The notes beneath the pieces are model-generated. The model was not told where the DNA came from and made no database searches. It saw only the letters and a program-made list of their open reading frames with translations. From Arthrobacter sp. GMC3 (GTDB lineage: Bacteria > Actinomycetota > Actinomycetes > Actinomycetales > Micrococcaceae): a stretch of 64,000 bases of DNA. A program made the position numbers and the translations under genes. The stretch is taken from positions 248,001-312,000 of the forward strand of contig NZ_PJIO01000003.1 in the NCBI RefSeq assembly GCF_002929305.1, written 5' to 3'. Shown piece after piece: positions 16,393 through 24,587 of this stretch; position 1 is the stretch's first letter, and each line of letters opens with the position of its first letter.

Positions 16393-17978
16393 GAAGCCTG
16401 GGGCCCGACCGTCACCGGCATCCGGCGCGGCACAAAAATCTCCCGTACCTTTTTGTCCCAGAACATGAGGTAGAGCGCCCCCAGCACCGCCGAGCTGATG
16501 GCCACGGTGCGCACCAATGCCACCGAAATGCCGGGGAAGATACTCAGCTGGTCCGTCAAGGCAATTAAGGTGAAGAACAGCGTCAGGTAGCACAGTGTCC
16601 GCAACTGCCAGCCGTCCTTGACGCCCGTCACGGCGAAGAACGCCAAGAGCCAGAGCATGTACCAGGGCTGGATCATGGGGGCCAGCAGGACGACGGCGGC
16701 GAAGGCCCACGCCATGCGGCGAAGCACAGCCTGCGAGTACCTTGCCTCCCCCGTCAGGTCCTGTCCAAGCCCGCCCGAAGCAGGCATGCGAACGTTGACG
16801 AACGCCAACGCCATGACGAGCAGGATCGAAATGACCTGCCCGACAGCTTGGATAACGTCCGTCACCGAGGCTCCTGCCCCGCCAAAGAAGGAAACAATAA
16901 AGCCAACAAGATGCGAGAACAGACCCACCGGCGCGTACCAGATCCAGACCGTGCCAGGGGTCTGCAGGGCCGCCAACCAGCCAAAACCCAGTCCGTTGAC
17001 AAACCCCATGGCCGCCATGACACCGGCGGAAATGCCCAAGGTGGCAGCCCAGACGGCAAACTTCCGCACCCAGCCGGCCTGCGAACCCGCCCACAACAAA
17101 CCAACAAAGGGCAGGGCGATCAAGGTGATGGGTTTGATGGCAATGGACGCCGTCACCAGCAGAATCCCGGCTATGGGGTGTTTGACTGATGCGTAATAAA
17201 TCCCCGCCACCACCAGTCCCAGCATCAGCGAATCATTGTGCACGCTGGCTACGAAGTTGATCAGCAGCACGGGGTTCAGTACCACCATCCAGAGTGCGCG
17301 GTTGGGGTTGAAGCCGTGCAGCTCGGCAAGCCGGGGTACATAGATGGCCAAAAGAATCACACCGGCAAGGCTGGCCAGACGGAAGGGGATCAACGCCACC
17401 TCGGGGCTGCCATTGGCTACCCACACGGCGGCCTGCTCGATCCACAGCCACACGGGGCCGTAAGGGGTGGGCGCCTCGGTCCACAGCGTGTCCGGGCCCA
17501 GCATGAAGTAGTTGCTCAACGCCGAGATGCCGTTGGTGTAGGGGTTTAGCCCCTGCTCCATGAGCCGGCCCTGGCCGATGTAAGCATAGGAGTCGCGGCT
17601 GAAGAGGGGCAGGGCCACCATCATGGGCGCCACCCACAGCGCCAGCGCCTTGATCAGTAGGGACTTGGAGTCGTTGTCCCAGCCCCGAAAATGTTGGGAG
17701 AGGCGCAGCCAGGCACGCAACATCAGAATCGCCCCAACGCAAAGCAGGACGGTGCACGTGACGACGGCTACTGGTGTGGTTCTTGCCACAATGAAAAGCT
17801 GTGCCCTGATCAACGACGAACTGCTCGCCAACCAGCCAACCCCCAAGGATCCCAGCAGCAACATCATGGAACCGGCAAAACCCTGCCATACCGCGGAAGT
17901 CGCGGTGCCGGTGCGCGCTGAATCCTGAGCTGACACCGGACTCCTCACCTCGTGTTCAGCAATACTCGGGCGGCTCAA
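16389..17978 (-). CDS. MptB-like polyprenol-phosphomannose alpha-1,6-mannosyltransferase
   Basis: A 529-residue GT-C enzyme with about 12 membrane segments. The first outer loop carries the conserved motif FSRDSYAYIGQGRLMEQGLN followed by NPYTNGISAL. This is the acidic site that binds polyprenyl-phosphate-mannose in MptA/MptB proteins, which start the alpha-1,6-mannan core of lipomannan. TPYGPVWLWIEQ and IKPITLIALPFVGLLWAG are further family blocks. A paralogue (21179-22696) flanks the other side of the two GT87 genes. It converges with the AlkD-like gene (4-base overlap) and diverges from the first GT87 gene. Confidence 0.85.
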   Translation of the reverse strand: MSRPSIAEHEVRSPVSAQDSARTGTATSAVWQGFAGSMMLLLGSLGVGWLASSSSLIRAQLFIVARTTPVAVVTCTVLLCVGAILMLRAWLRLSQHFRGWDNDSKSLLIKALALWVAPMMVALPLFSRDSYAYIGQGRLMEQGLNPYTNGISALSNYFMLGPDTLWTEAPTPYGPVWLWIEQAAVWVANGSPEVALIPFRLASLAGVILLAIYVPRLAELHGFNPNRALWMVVLNPVLLINFVASVHNDSLMLGLVVAGIYYASVKHPIAGILLVTASIAIKPITLIALPFVGLLWAGSQAGWVRKFAVWAATLGISAGVMAAMGFVNGLGFGWLAALQTPGTVWIWYAPVGLFSHLVGFIVSFFGGAGASVTDVIQAVGQVISILLVMALAFVNVRMPASGGLGQDLTGEARYSQAVLRRMAWAFAAVVLLAPMIQPWYMLWLLAFFAVTGVKDGWQLRTLCYLTLFFTLIALTDQLSIFPGISVALVRTVAISSAVLGALYLMFWDKKVREIFVPRRMPVTVGPQAS

Positions 17979-18143
17979 TCACTCACTCCTGAACTGTCAC
18001 TGGCCTCTGCCAACCGCCAGCTTTTCCAGCCCGCGATGGCTCCACCGAACCGTGGAAAAAATATCGGCTGCGCTAATATGTATAAAGCGCGAAGAACACC
18101 GTTCTTCGCATTCTACCCAATCACGCTTGAGAAGGATCCAACC

Positions 18144-19493
18144 ATCTCCACGGACACATTCTTTGCCGCGCTCGCCCGTTTCCGGGACCGGGTCCTTCCG
18201 GCACCAGCCCAGGCGTGGTTGCAAACCCCGCGAGGACTATGGATCATTTTCGCCGTAGTTCACCTTTTCTTCGTCATTTTTGCGGCGGTCTTGTCGCTCC
18301 GAGGCGATGCCTTCAGCGACACCTACGTTTACCGGGCGTGGGCCGAGGCAGGTTTCGACGCAAACCAGGTCACCGGCCCCAGCCCTTGGGTGTACCCCAT
18401 CCTGGCGCAGATTCCCATGGCGCTGGCCTACCTCTTCGGCAGCGGCCCGTTCTTGTTCCTCTGGGTCTTGATGATCACCATTCTCAACGGCCTGGCCGTG
18501 GCAAAGCTGACCAGCTGGGGCAAGAACACCAAGGCGATCCCGGCGGCACTGTGGTGGATCGGCTTCACCGCATTGCTGGGCTGGCTGGGGTTCGCCCGAG
18601 TCGACGGCTTCACGGCCCCCATGGTGCTGATTGCCCTCTCGATTGGCGTGGCCCAACCGTTTGTGACGTCATTGATTCTCAGCGTAGCCACGTGGGTCAA
18701 AGTGTGGCCGGCCGCCGTCGTTCTGGCCCTTTTGACTGTTGTGAAGCAACGGGTGCGTGTGGTCCTTGCCGGCATGCTGGTGACGGCGTTTGTGGTGGCA
18801 CTGGCGCTGAGCATGAACGCGCTGCCCAAACTGCTGAACTTCCTGTTGGAACAGGGCGATCGGGGTATGCAACTCGAGGCAACCTTCACCACTCCGTGGC
18901 TGTGGATGAGTGTGCTGGACATTGGCGGCGCACGCATGTTCATGAACCACGACATCAACTCCATGCAGGTGGACGGCCCCGGCACCGAGGTCATGAGCGT
19001 ACTGATGCAGCCCTTGCTCATTCTGGCCGCCCTGGTGGTTGCCGCACTCATTTTCTGGGCTCTGCACACGGGCAAGCGCAATGGTGGTGCGGACCGCACG
19101 GAGCTGTTGCTGCTGGGCTCACTGGCCTTGGCAACCGCCTTTGTGGTGTTCAACAAGGTGGGCTCCCCCCAGTTTATGGTCTGGCTTTCACCCGCTGTTG
19201 CCGTGGGTCTGGCCTACAACATGAGGGCCTGGCGAGTCCCGGCTGCCATGCTCATTGGCATTGGCGCGCTCACCTTTGCGGTCTACCCAATGTTTTACGA
19301 TGCCTTGTCCCACAACAACCCCGTCATGGCCGCCGTGCTTACGCTGCGCAACCTAATGCTCGTGTTGCTGTTCATCTGGTCGGTGCGGGCTTTGTTCTTG
19401 GCGGGCCGCAAGGCAAAGTCTTCCGCTGATGCTGTGGCCCCAAGGGCCGACACAGGGCCTGCAACTGTCTCAGCCTCCGGCGGGGAGTCTTAA
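18144..19493 (+). CDS. GT87 (DUF2029) polyprenol-mannose mannosyltransferase, probable ATC start
   Basis: A ~449-residue GT-C membrane protein with ~10 segments. GDAFSDTYVYRAWAEAGFD is the conserved acidic first-loop motif of the PimE-type GT87 family. FARVDGFTAPMVLIALS, WVKVWPAAVVLALL and NKVGSPQFMVWLSPAV follow. No ATG, GTG or TTG lies between the strong Shine-Dalgarno AAGGA (18132-18136) and the conserved N-terminus. Spacing of 7 points to ATC at 18144, where the protein starts I-S-T like its paralogue. The nearest ATG (18078) has no ribosome-binding site and sits in a TAATAT/TATAAA promoter-like stretch; ATG 17952 overlaps the divergent gene start. The product probably extends mannan chains with polyprenyl-phosphate-mannose. 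Confidence 0.8.
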   Translation: MSTDTFFAALARFRDRVLPAPAQAWLQTPRGLWIIFAVVHLFFVIFAAVLSLRGDAFSDTYVYRAWAEAGFDANQVTGPSPWVYPILAQIPMALAYLFGSGPFLFLWVLMITILNGLAVAKLTSWGKNTKAIPAALWWIGFTALLGWLGFARVDGFTAPMVLIALSIGVAQPFVTSLILSVATWVKVWPAAVVLALLTVVKQRVRVVLAGMLVTAFVVALALSMNALPKLLNFLLEQGDRGMQLEATFTTPWLWMSVLDIGGARMFMNHDINSMQVDGPGTEVMSVLMQPLLILAALVVAALIFWALHTGKRNGGADRTELLLLGSLALATAFVVFNKVGSPQFMVWLSPAVAVGLAYNMRAWRVPAAMLIGIGALTFAVYPMFYDALSHNNPVMAAVLTLRNLMLVLLFIWSVRALFLAGRKAKSSADAVAPRADTGPATVSASGGES

Positions 19494-19494
19494 G

Positions 19495-20808
19495 ATTTCA
19501 ACGCCACTTTTCGAGCGGATCCTGAAGCGGACCGTCCTGCTCCGCAACCGATTCCTCCCGCCGTCGCTCATTTCCTGGTTCCGCACGCCCGCCAGCGTGT
19601 GGTGGGGGTTCGCCGCCGTTCACCTCTTTTTCCTGGGGTGGATGATGACATTCATCGTTCACGGCAACACTTTTAGCGACACGGAGCAATACCGGCAGTG
19701 GGCCCAACTGGGTTACAACCCCAGCGACCTGGGCCAGATCATCAGCCCCTGGGTTTATCCTGTTCTGGCCCAGATCCCGATCTTCGCCGCCAACATCTTT
19801 GGCCCGTCCCTGTACCTGCTGGGGTGGACGTTGATCATCATTGCGCTCAACGCCGTCGGACTCTTTTACTTGACCCGCGGCCCGCGGGTGCAGCGCGGCA
19901 TTGCCCCGGCATGGTTTTGGCTATTCTTCACCATCTTCATGGGCTACCTCAGCTTTGCCCGGGTCGAGGGCATCACGGCCCCGATTGTGCTTATAGCTTT
20001 GCTCTACGCGGCCGATCGACCCGTTGTGGCCGCCGTCCTGCTGTCCGTGGCGACCTGGATTAAGGTCTGGCCCGCCGCTGTTATCGCTCCCTTGCTCATT
20101 GCCAGCGCCCAACGGGTCCGCGTGTTGCTGGCCGGGGTGGCCGTCAGCGCCGTCGTAGCCGGGATCACCTTCTTCACCGGCGCCGGCTCGCACCTGTTCG
20201 ACTTCGCCATCAACCAGGGCGAACGCGGCATGCAGCTTGAGGCAACGTTTTCCACCCCGTGGGTGTGGCTGAGCGTTTTGAACATTGGCGGGTCCCAGAT
20301 CGCTGACAACGTGGCGATCAATTCCACCGAGGTCTACGGTCCCGGCGCCGATGTGGCGGCCCTGCTGATGCAGCCGCTGCTGATCGTTGCCACGGTTGCT
20401 GGCGCGCTGTTGATGATCTGGGCGCTACGCCGCGGTGCCGAGCGCGAGGAACTGCTCCTGGAGGGCTCCTTGCTCATGGTCACCGCCTTCATCGTCTTCA
20501 ACAAGGTGGGCTCCCCCCAGTTCATCATCTGGCTGGCACCGGTGGTCATCGCCGGCCTCACGCACAACTGGGATCGATGGAAGGTCCCGGCCACGCTGCT
20601 GATGGGGATCGCCGTCACAACCTTTGTCATCTACCCGCTGTTCTACACCCCGCTCATTCACGCGAACCCGATCATGGCCGCGGTACTCACCATCCGCAAT
20701 GTACTGCTCGTGACCTTGCTGGTGTGGGCTGTGCAGCGAACCATCGAGCTAGGCCGCAAGGCCACGAAGACCAGCGACAGCCTGACTCACGCCCCCGCGC
20801 CGAGGTAG
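19495..20808 (+). CDS. GT87 (DUF2029) mannosyltransferase paralogue, probable ATT start
   Basis: A ~437-residue paralogue of the preceding gene. It shares NTFSDTEQYRQWAQLGYN, ISPWVYPVLAQIPIF, FARVEGITAPIVLIALL, WIKVWPAAVIAPLL and NKVGSPQFIIWLAPVV. It begins one base after the upstream TAA, so translation is coupled. GGGGAG (19482-19487) is followed after exactly 7 bases by ATT at 19495, and the protein then reads I-S-T-P-L-F, aligned with the I-S-T of the first copy. The only in-frame canonical start upstream is ATG 19429, inside the previous gene with no ribosome-binding site. The likely job is adding alpha-mannose to a cell-envelope glycan on the outer face of the membrane. Confidence 0.8.
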   Translation: MSTPLFERILKRTVLLRNRFLPPSLISWFRTPASVWWGFAAVHLFFLGWMMTFIVHGNTFSDTEQYRQWAQLGYNPSDLGQIISPWVYPVLAQIPIFAANIFGPSLYLLGWTLIIIALNAVGLFYLTRGPRVQRGIAPAWFWLFFTIFMGYLSFARVEGITAPIVLIALLYAADRPVVAAVLLSVATWIKVWPAAVIAPLLIASAQRVRVLLAGVAVSAVVAGITFFTGAGSHLFDFAINQGERGMQLEATFSTPWVWLSVLNIGGSQIADNVAINSTEVYGPGADVAALLMQPLLIVATVAGALLMIWALRRGAEREELLLEGSLLMVTAFIVFNKVGSPQFIIWLAPVVIAGLTHNWDRWKVPATLLMGIAVTTFVIYPLFYTPLIHANPIMAAVLTIRNVLLVTLLVWAVQRTIELGRKATKTSDSLTHAPAPR

Positions 20809-21178
20809 CGAGTCCGCGCCGAGAACGACGTCGGTTCTTGCCACCTGCGCCCTGGTAGCCGTTCCGCACCGAAACCGCCCCAAAACTGGGCGAGCCTCGG
20901 CGCGGGGAAGCTGCTGGCAGCCCATCTGCCAGACAGCGGCCATACGTGGCGAACCCGAGAACTCAACGATGCCGGGCTTCACCTTGACGAACATATTGCG
21001 GACCACCGAGGACCGCGCCCTCACGTTGGCACCCCCGGGCTGGCCAGGAACGGGAGGTTGGCGCATTGGACGGTCGCCCTTGGATTCGGATCTTCAGGGC
21101 AGCACCTGACTTTACCTGCGCCGATTTCGCTTGGCCAAGGCAGAGAGTAATCCTGGATCCCTCTCGCCGTCGAGCCTC
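20809..21178. other. Gap between convergent GT87 and MptB-like genes, 370 bases
   Basis: No gene is supported here. A minus-strand open frame (20749-21066) has no recognisable similarity and runs into the antisense of the GT87 end, so it is left out. CCCCGCGCCGAGG at 20793-20805 pairs perfectly with 20895-20907, giving a 13-bp stem across the GT87 stop codon with a ~90-base loop; it may act in termination. Confidence 0.4.
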
Positions 21179-22696
21179 CTACTTCAGGGAAGCGGCGGGT
21201 GCCAGCTCGTGGCCCTTGGTGAATAGCAGTTTGCGTGTGTGGACGTCGATGAGCAGCAGATAGCCAACTACGGCAATCGCCACCCAGTAGGACAGCGCCT
21301 TCGTGGCCATCGGCAGGTCAACAAAATTCCACACGAACAGTTGGTCCTGGGCGCCAAAGACTACAAAGAACCCAATGACCACGTAGCAAACCTTGATTTG
21401 CCAGTTGTTCTTGATTCCGGTGGCCGCCAGGAACGGCAGGAACCACAGGATGTACCAGGGTTGGATGATGGGTGCCAGCATGACGACGGCGGCGAATGCC
21501 AGCGCAAGCCGTCGCACCACCTTATGGGGGTCACCAAAGAGGACCAGCCACCCCGCGATGCCGATGCTCGCCACGGTCAGAAGCGTGCGGAAGCCGCCTT
21601 CAAATAAAGCGCCATCGAGGCCCACGGCATGGGCCGCCGAACCCACCAGTTGCCCGCCGAATCCGGACGGCGAGTACCCCGTATAGCCGGGCGTTCCATC
21701 CAGCAGGGCCCAGGTCCAACCGAATCCGAGGTTGTGCGGAATACCAGCGAGCCACAGCAGTAGTGCGCTGATCGCCACCGTGGCGCCCCAACAAGCGAAC
21801 CGGCGCCCCCACCCGGCAGCCTTGCCGGCCCAGAGGAGTCCTATGAAAGGCAGAAGCACTATGGTGATGGGCTTGACGGCAATCGAGGCGGTCACCATGA
21901 CAATAGCCAGGATTGGTTTCCTCGTTGCCGCAAAGTAGGTTCCGCAAACGGCCAGGCCCACCATGAGTGCGTCATTGTGGGCGCTGGCAATGAAGGAGAT
22001 CAAGAACAAGGGGTTGGCCACGGAAATCCACAAGGCGCGTGCCCCGTTGTAGCCGCAGAATTCGGCCAATTTTGGGAGATAAATCACGCACAATGCCACT
22101 CCAATGCACGCCAAAAGGCGGAAAAGGAGCACCGAAAGGTCTGGTTGGGCGCCGGTAATGGCCACAACGCCGCGGGACAGCCACAGGAATAGTGGGCCGT
22201 ACGGCGTACGGTTTTCGGCCCAGGACGGGTCGGTTCCCAACATGAACCAGTTGCTCAACGCGGAGATGCCGGTGGTGTACGGGTTCAGGTTCTCCGCCAT
22301 CAAACGGCCCTGGCCCGTGTAGGCGTAGACGTCGCGGGAGAAGATGGGGACGGCAACAAAAAGTGGCGCACCCCAGAGCACCACGGCCAGGACCACCTGC
22401 TTCAGGGATCCGGCGCCCCACTGTGAAAGTCGCTGCCCCAGCCGCAGCCAGGATCTCAGCAAAATCATGGCTCCCAGCGTCAACGCAATGGTCGAAACCA
22501 CTACGCCCGTACCGTCAGTACGCAAGGCAATGACAAGGGTGTTGCGGATCATCGGCGAGCCGTTGGCTATCCACCCGACGCCGAGCGATCCTGCCAGGAT
22601 CAGGAGGGAACCAACCAGTCCTTGCAGCAACGCGATCCACGGCCGGTGTGCCGAGATTGTTTGTTCGCCCGAGGCGGGAGGCGAGGGTGTCGTCAC
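21179..22696 (-). CDS. MptB-like polyprenol-phosphomannose alpha-1,6-mannosyltransferase, second copy
   Basis: A 505-residue GT-C membrane enzyme paralogous to the protein encoded at 16389-17978. It shares FSRDVYAYTGQGRLMAENLN, NPYTTGISALSNWFMLGTD, TPYGPLFLWLSRGVV and VKPITIVLLPFIGLLWAG. The catalytic first-loop Asp is kept (SRD). Two divergent MptB copies around two GT87 copies suggest sub-functionalised alpha-1,6 elongation and branching steps of a lipomannan-like polymer. It diverges from orn with ~110 bases between the starts. Confidence 0.85.
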   Translation of the reverse strand: MTTPSPPASGEQTISAHRPWIALLQGLVGSLLILAGSLGVGWIANGSPMIRNTLVIALRTDGTGVVVSTIALTLGAMILLRSWLRLGQRLSQWGAGSLKQVVLAVVLWGAPLFVAVPIFSRDVYAYTGQGRLMAENLNPYTTGISALSNWFMLGTDPSWAENRTPYGPLFLWLSRGVVAITGAQPDLSVLLFRLLACIGVALCVIYLPKLAEFCGYNGARALWISVANPLFLISFIASAHNDALMVGLAVCGTYFAATRKPILAIVMVTASIAVKPITIVLLPFIGLLWAGKAAGWGRRFACWGATVAISALLLWLAGIPHNLGFGWTWALLDGTPGYTGYSPSGFGGQLVGSAAHAVGLDGALFEGGFRTLLTVASIGIAGWLVLFGDPHKVVRRLALAFAAVVMLAPIIQPWYILWFLPFLAATGIKNNWQIKVCYVVIGFFVVFGAQDQLFVWNFVDLPMATKALSYWVAIAVVGYLLLIDVHTRKLLFTKGHELAPAASLK

Positions 22697-22809
22697 TGGT
22701 CTCCGGCCGTCGAAAGTAGCTTTCCCGCGTCATGGTGGTCACCACGCAGGATCTGTCGATGCAATTTTACCAGCGGCGGCAAGACCGGGGTTCGCGGTAC
22801 ATTGGAGGC

Positions 22810-23412
22810 GTGCCTATTACTAACGAACGTATTGTATGGATTGATTGTGAGATGACCGGCCTGGATGCCGTCAACGACGCATTGATCGAGGTGGCGGTGC
22901 TGGTGACCGACTCCGAGCTGAACATTCTTGGCGACGGGGTGGATGTGGTGATCAAGCCCACCGATGAGGCGTTGGCGCAGATGAATGACTTTGTCCGCAA
23001 CATGCACACCTCCTCCAAGCTCATTGACGAGCTCGACGGCGGCACCACCATGGAGGATGCCCAGGCCCAAGTTTTGGCGTACATCAAAAAGTACGTCCCG
23101 CAGCCCAACAAGGCGCCACTGGCGGGCAACTCGATCGGCACGGACAAGGTTTTCCTGGCCCGGGACATGCCCGAGCTCGTCGAACACCTGCACTACCGCG
23201 TCATCGATGTCTCCACCATCAAGGAACTCTCCCGACGCTGGTTCGCACGCGCCTACTTCCAGTCGCCGCCCAAGACGGGTGGCCACCGCGCCCTGGGCGA
23301 CATCCAGGACAGCATCAACGAGCTCAAGTACTACCGTGAAGCCGTTTTTGTGCCTGCACCAGGTCCGGATTCGGCAACGGCAAAAAAGATTGCCGCCAAG
23401 TTTGCCAACTAA
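22810..23412 (+). CDS. orn: Oligoribonuclease
   Basis: A 200-residue DEDDh 3'-5' exoribonuclease that degrades 2-5 nt RNAs and pGpG. IVWIDCEMTGLD holds the first Asp-x-Glu. GNSIGTDKVFLARDMPEL and GGHRALGDIQDSINELKYY hold the later Asp and the His-Asp pair. The start is taken as GTG 22810 (giving PITNERIVWIDCEMTGLD, the usual family N-terminus). GGAGG lies unusually close, one base before this GTG. An upstream ATG (22732) would add 26 residues without family support. Confidence 0.92.
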   Translation: MPITNERIVWIDCEMTGLDAVNDALIEVAVLVTDSELNILGDGVDVVIKPTDEALAQMNDFVRNMHTSSKLIDELDGGTTMEDAQAQVLAYIKKYVPQPNKAPLAGNSIGTDKVFLARDMPELVEHLHYRVIDVSTIKELSRRWFARAYFQSPPKTGGHRALGDIQDSINELKYYREAVFVPAPGPDSATAKKIAAKFAN

Positions 23413-23579
23413 GCTCCGCGGAAAATCAAGGGTGCAGGAGCTTCGGGAAGCGATTTAGATCACTTTTTGGCCAAAACAACCCTTTTTGGCAATGAGCATC
23501 CCCGAAAACGTGTAAAGTAGTCGTCGTTGCCTCAACCGCAAGGATCACTTCCGAGTGTGAATGTGGCCGGTAGCGCATG

Positions 23580-23655
23580 GTGGGATTAGCTCAGTTGGCA
23601 GAGCGCCTGGTTGTGGTCCAGGAGGTCGCGGGTTCAACCCCCGTATCTCACCCCA
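23580..23655 (+). tRNA. tRNA-His (GTG anticodon)
   Basis: A complete cloverleaf. The acceptor GTGGGAT pairs with ATCTCAC, the D arm is AGCTCAGTTGGCAGAGC, the anticodon loop reads TTGTGGT, and the T arm is GCGGGTTCAACCCCCGT. CCA is encoded at 23653-23655. A genomic G at 23579 can supply the His-specific G-1, opposite C73. The gene is intact, with no sign of integration here. Confidence 0.95.
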
Positions 23656-23677
23656 AGGTGTTTCTTGATGAAACACG

Positions 23678-23709
23678 AAACACCCCGATCATTTGATCGG
23701 GGTGTTTTT
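23678..23709 (+). terminator. Rho-independent terminator after tRNA-His
   Basis: A 12-bp perfect stem (AACACCCCGATC with GATCGGGGTGTT, loop ATTT) is followed by a run of five T. It ends the tRNA-His transcript and lies before def. Confidence 0.9.
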
Positions 23710-23751
23710 CATTCCCCACTGTTTGGCAGTACGTCGGCAAAGGATTCTGCG

Positions 23752-24324
23752 ATGACCATCCACCCCGTAACCATTCTGGGCGAGCCCGTTCTCCACCGCC
23801 GGGCCGAGGAAGTCAAAGTTTTTGACGACTCCCTGAAGTCACTGGTCGCCGACATGCTCGAGACCATGGACGCCGCCCATGGGGTAGGTTTGGCGGCCCC
23901 CCAAATTGGTGTTGGCCTGCGCATCTTCACCTACCACATGGAGAACGACGACGGCGTTCCCGATCGCGGCGTGCTGGTCAACCCCACGCTGACGGTGGGA
24001 AAGATTTCCGGCAACGCCCCTGACCCCGACGACGAGGTTGAAGGCTGCCTCTCAGTCCCCGGCATCGACTTCCCGCTCAAGCGTGCCGAATGGGTGCGGG
24101 TCCGCGGATTCGATGTTGACGGCAACCCGCTCGACTTTGAAGCCACCGGCTGGTTTGCCCGGTGCATGCAGCACGAATACGATCACCTCGATGGAAAGCT
24201 CTACGTCGATAGGCTCAACGCCCGCTTCGCCAAGAAGGCCAAGCGCGCTGCCAAGAGCAACGGTTGGGGCGTCCCCGGGTTGACGTGGATGCCTGGCGTG
24301 GATCCGGACCCGTTCGGGCACTAA
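23752..24324 (+). CDS. def: Peptide deformylase
   Basis: A 190-residue metalloenzyme that removes the formyl group from the initiator Met. All three motifs are present: GVGLAAPQIG (44-53), EGCLSVPG with the metal-binding Cys, and QHEYDHLDG with the metal His pair and catalytic Glu. ATG 23752 has AAAGGA upstream; the frame is open back through the tRNA, which is not coding. The C-terminal extension (KRAAKSNGWGVPGLTWMPG) is typical of actinobacterial Def. Confidence 0.95.
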   Translation: MTIHPVTILGEPVLHRRAEEVKVFDDSLKSLVADMLETMDAAHGVGLAAPQIGVGLRIFTYHMENDDGVPDRGVLVNPTLTVGKISGNAPDPDDEVEGCLSVPGIDFPLKRAEWVRVRGFDVDGNPLDFEATGWFARCMQHEYDHLDGKLYVDRLNARFAKKAKRAAKSNGWGVPGLTWMPGVDPDPFGH

Positions 24325-24337
24325 TCCCCACGCCCTC

Positions 24338-24371
24338 CCGTGTTTGCCGCGCGGGGCGCGGCAAACACGGG
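24338..24371 (+). terminator. Hairpin after def
   Basis: A perfect 14-bp inverted repeat (CCCGTGTTTGCCGC with GCGGCAAACACGGG) with a short loop, starting 13 bases after the def stop. No T-run follows, so it may be a GC-rich actinobacterial terminator. Confidence 0.6.
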
Positions 24372-24500
24372 TCCCTCGGGCGCGTGGGCCCAACTCGTCT
24401 GCGAGGGGCCCGCTACGAGCGAAGCAAACAGTGGCACAACTTGGGTGGGCCCCCAACTGCGAGGGGCCCGCTACGAGCGAAGCGAGCAGTGGGAGCAGTT
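24372..24500. repeat. Tandem intergenic repeat, period 58 bp
   Basis: GCGAGGGGCCCGCTACGAGC starts at 24401 and again at 24459, and similarity continues through GAAGCRARCAGTGG. The leading stretch CTCGGGCGCGTGGGCCCAAC (from 24376) matches in inverted orientation the repeat block at 39951-40068. It is noncoding and REP-like, between def and the sugar transporter. Confidence 0.7.
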
Positions 24501-24587
24501 GGGGAGTATGTTGGCCGTATGGATAAGTTGCATACGGTCTTTTTCATGGCGAGCCCGTTCTGGGTTAGCTGACTTTGAGGGGAAACC

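Noticed and set aside
18215..19429. 404-codon second frame inside the GT87 gene
   Set aside because: The translation is Arg/Gly/His-rich, typical of a +1 shadow of high-GC membrane protein genes.
20749..21066. Minus-strand 105-codon frame between GT87 and the MptB-like gene
   Set aside because: No similarity recognised, and it extends into the antisense of the GT87 end.
22804..22820. ATT start for oligoribonuclease (GGAGG lies 7 bases before ATT 22816)
   Set aside because: A GTG two codons earlier gives the normal family N-terminus, so the canonical start is simpler. This near-coincidence is also a caution for the GT87 start proposal.
23580..23655. tRNA-His as a phage attachment site
   Set aside because: The tRNA is intact, followed by its own terminator and def; no integrase or duplicated 3' end is near.
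24401..24500. Possible CRISPR repeats
   Set aside because: There are only two units, with no spacers of even length beyond one gap and no cas genes; they match another intergenic repeat instead.
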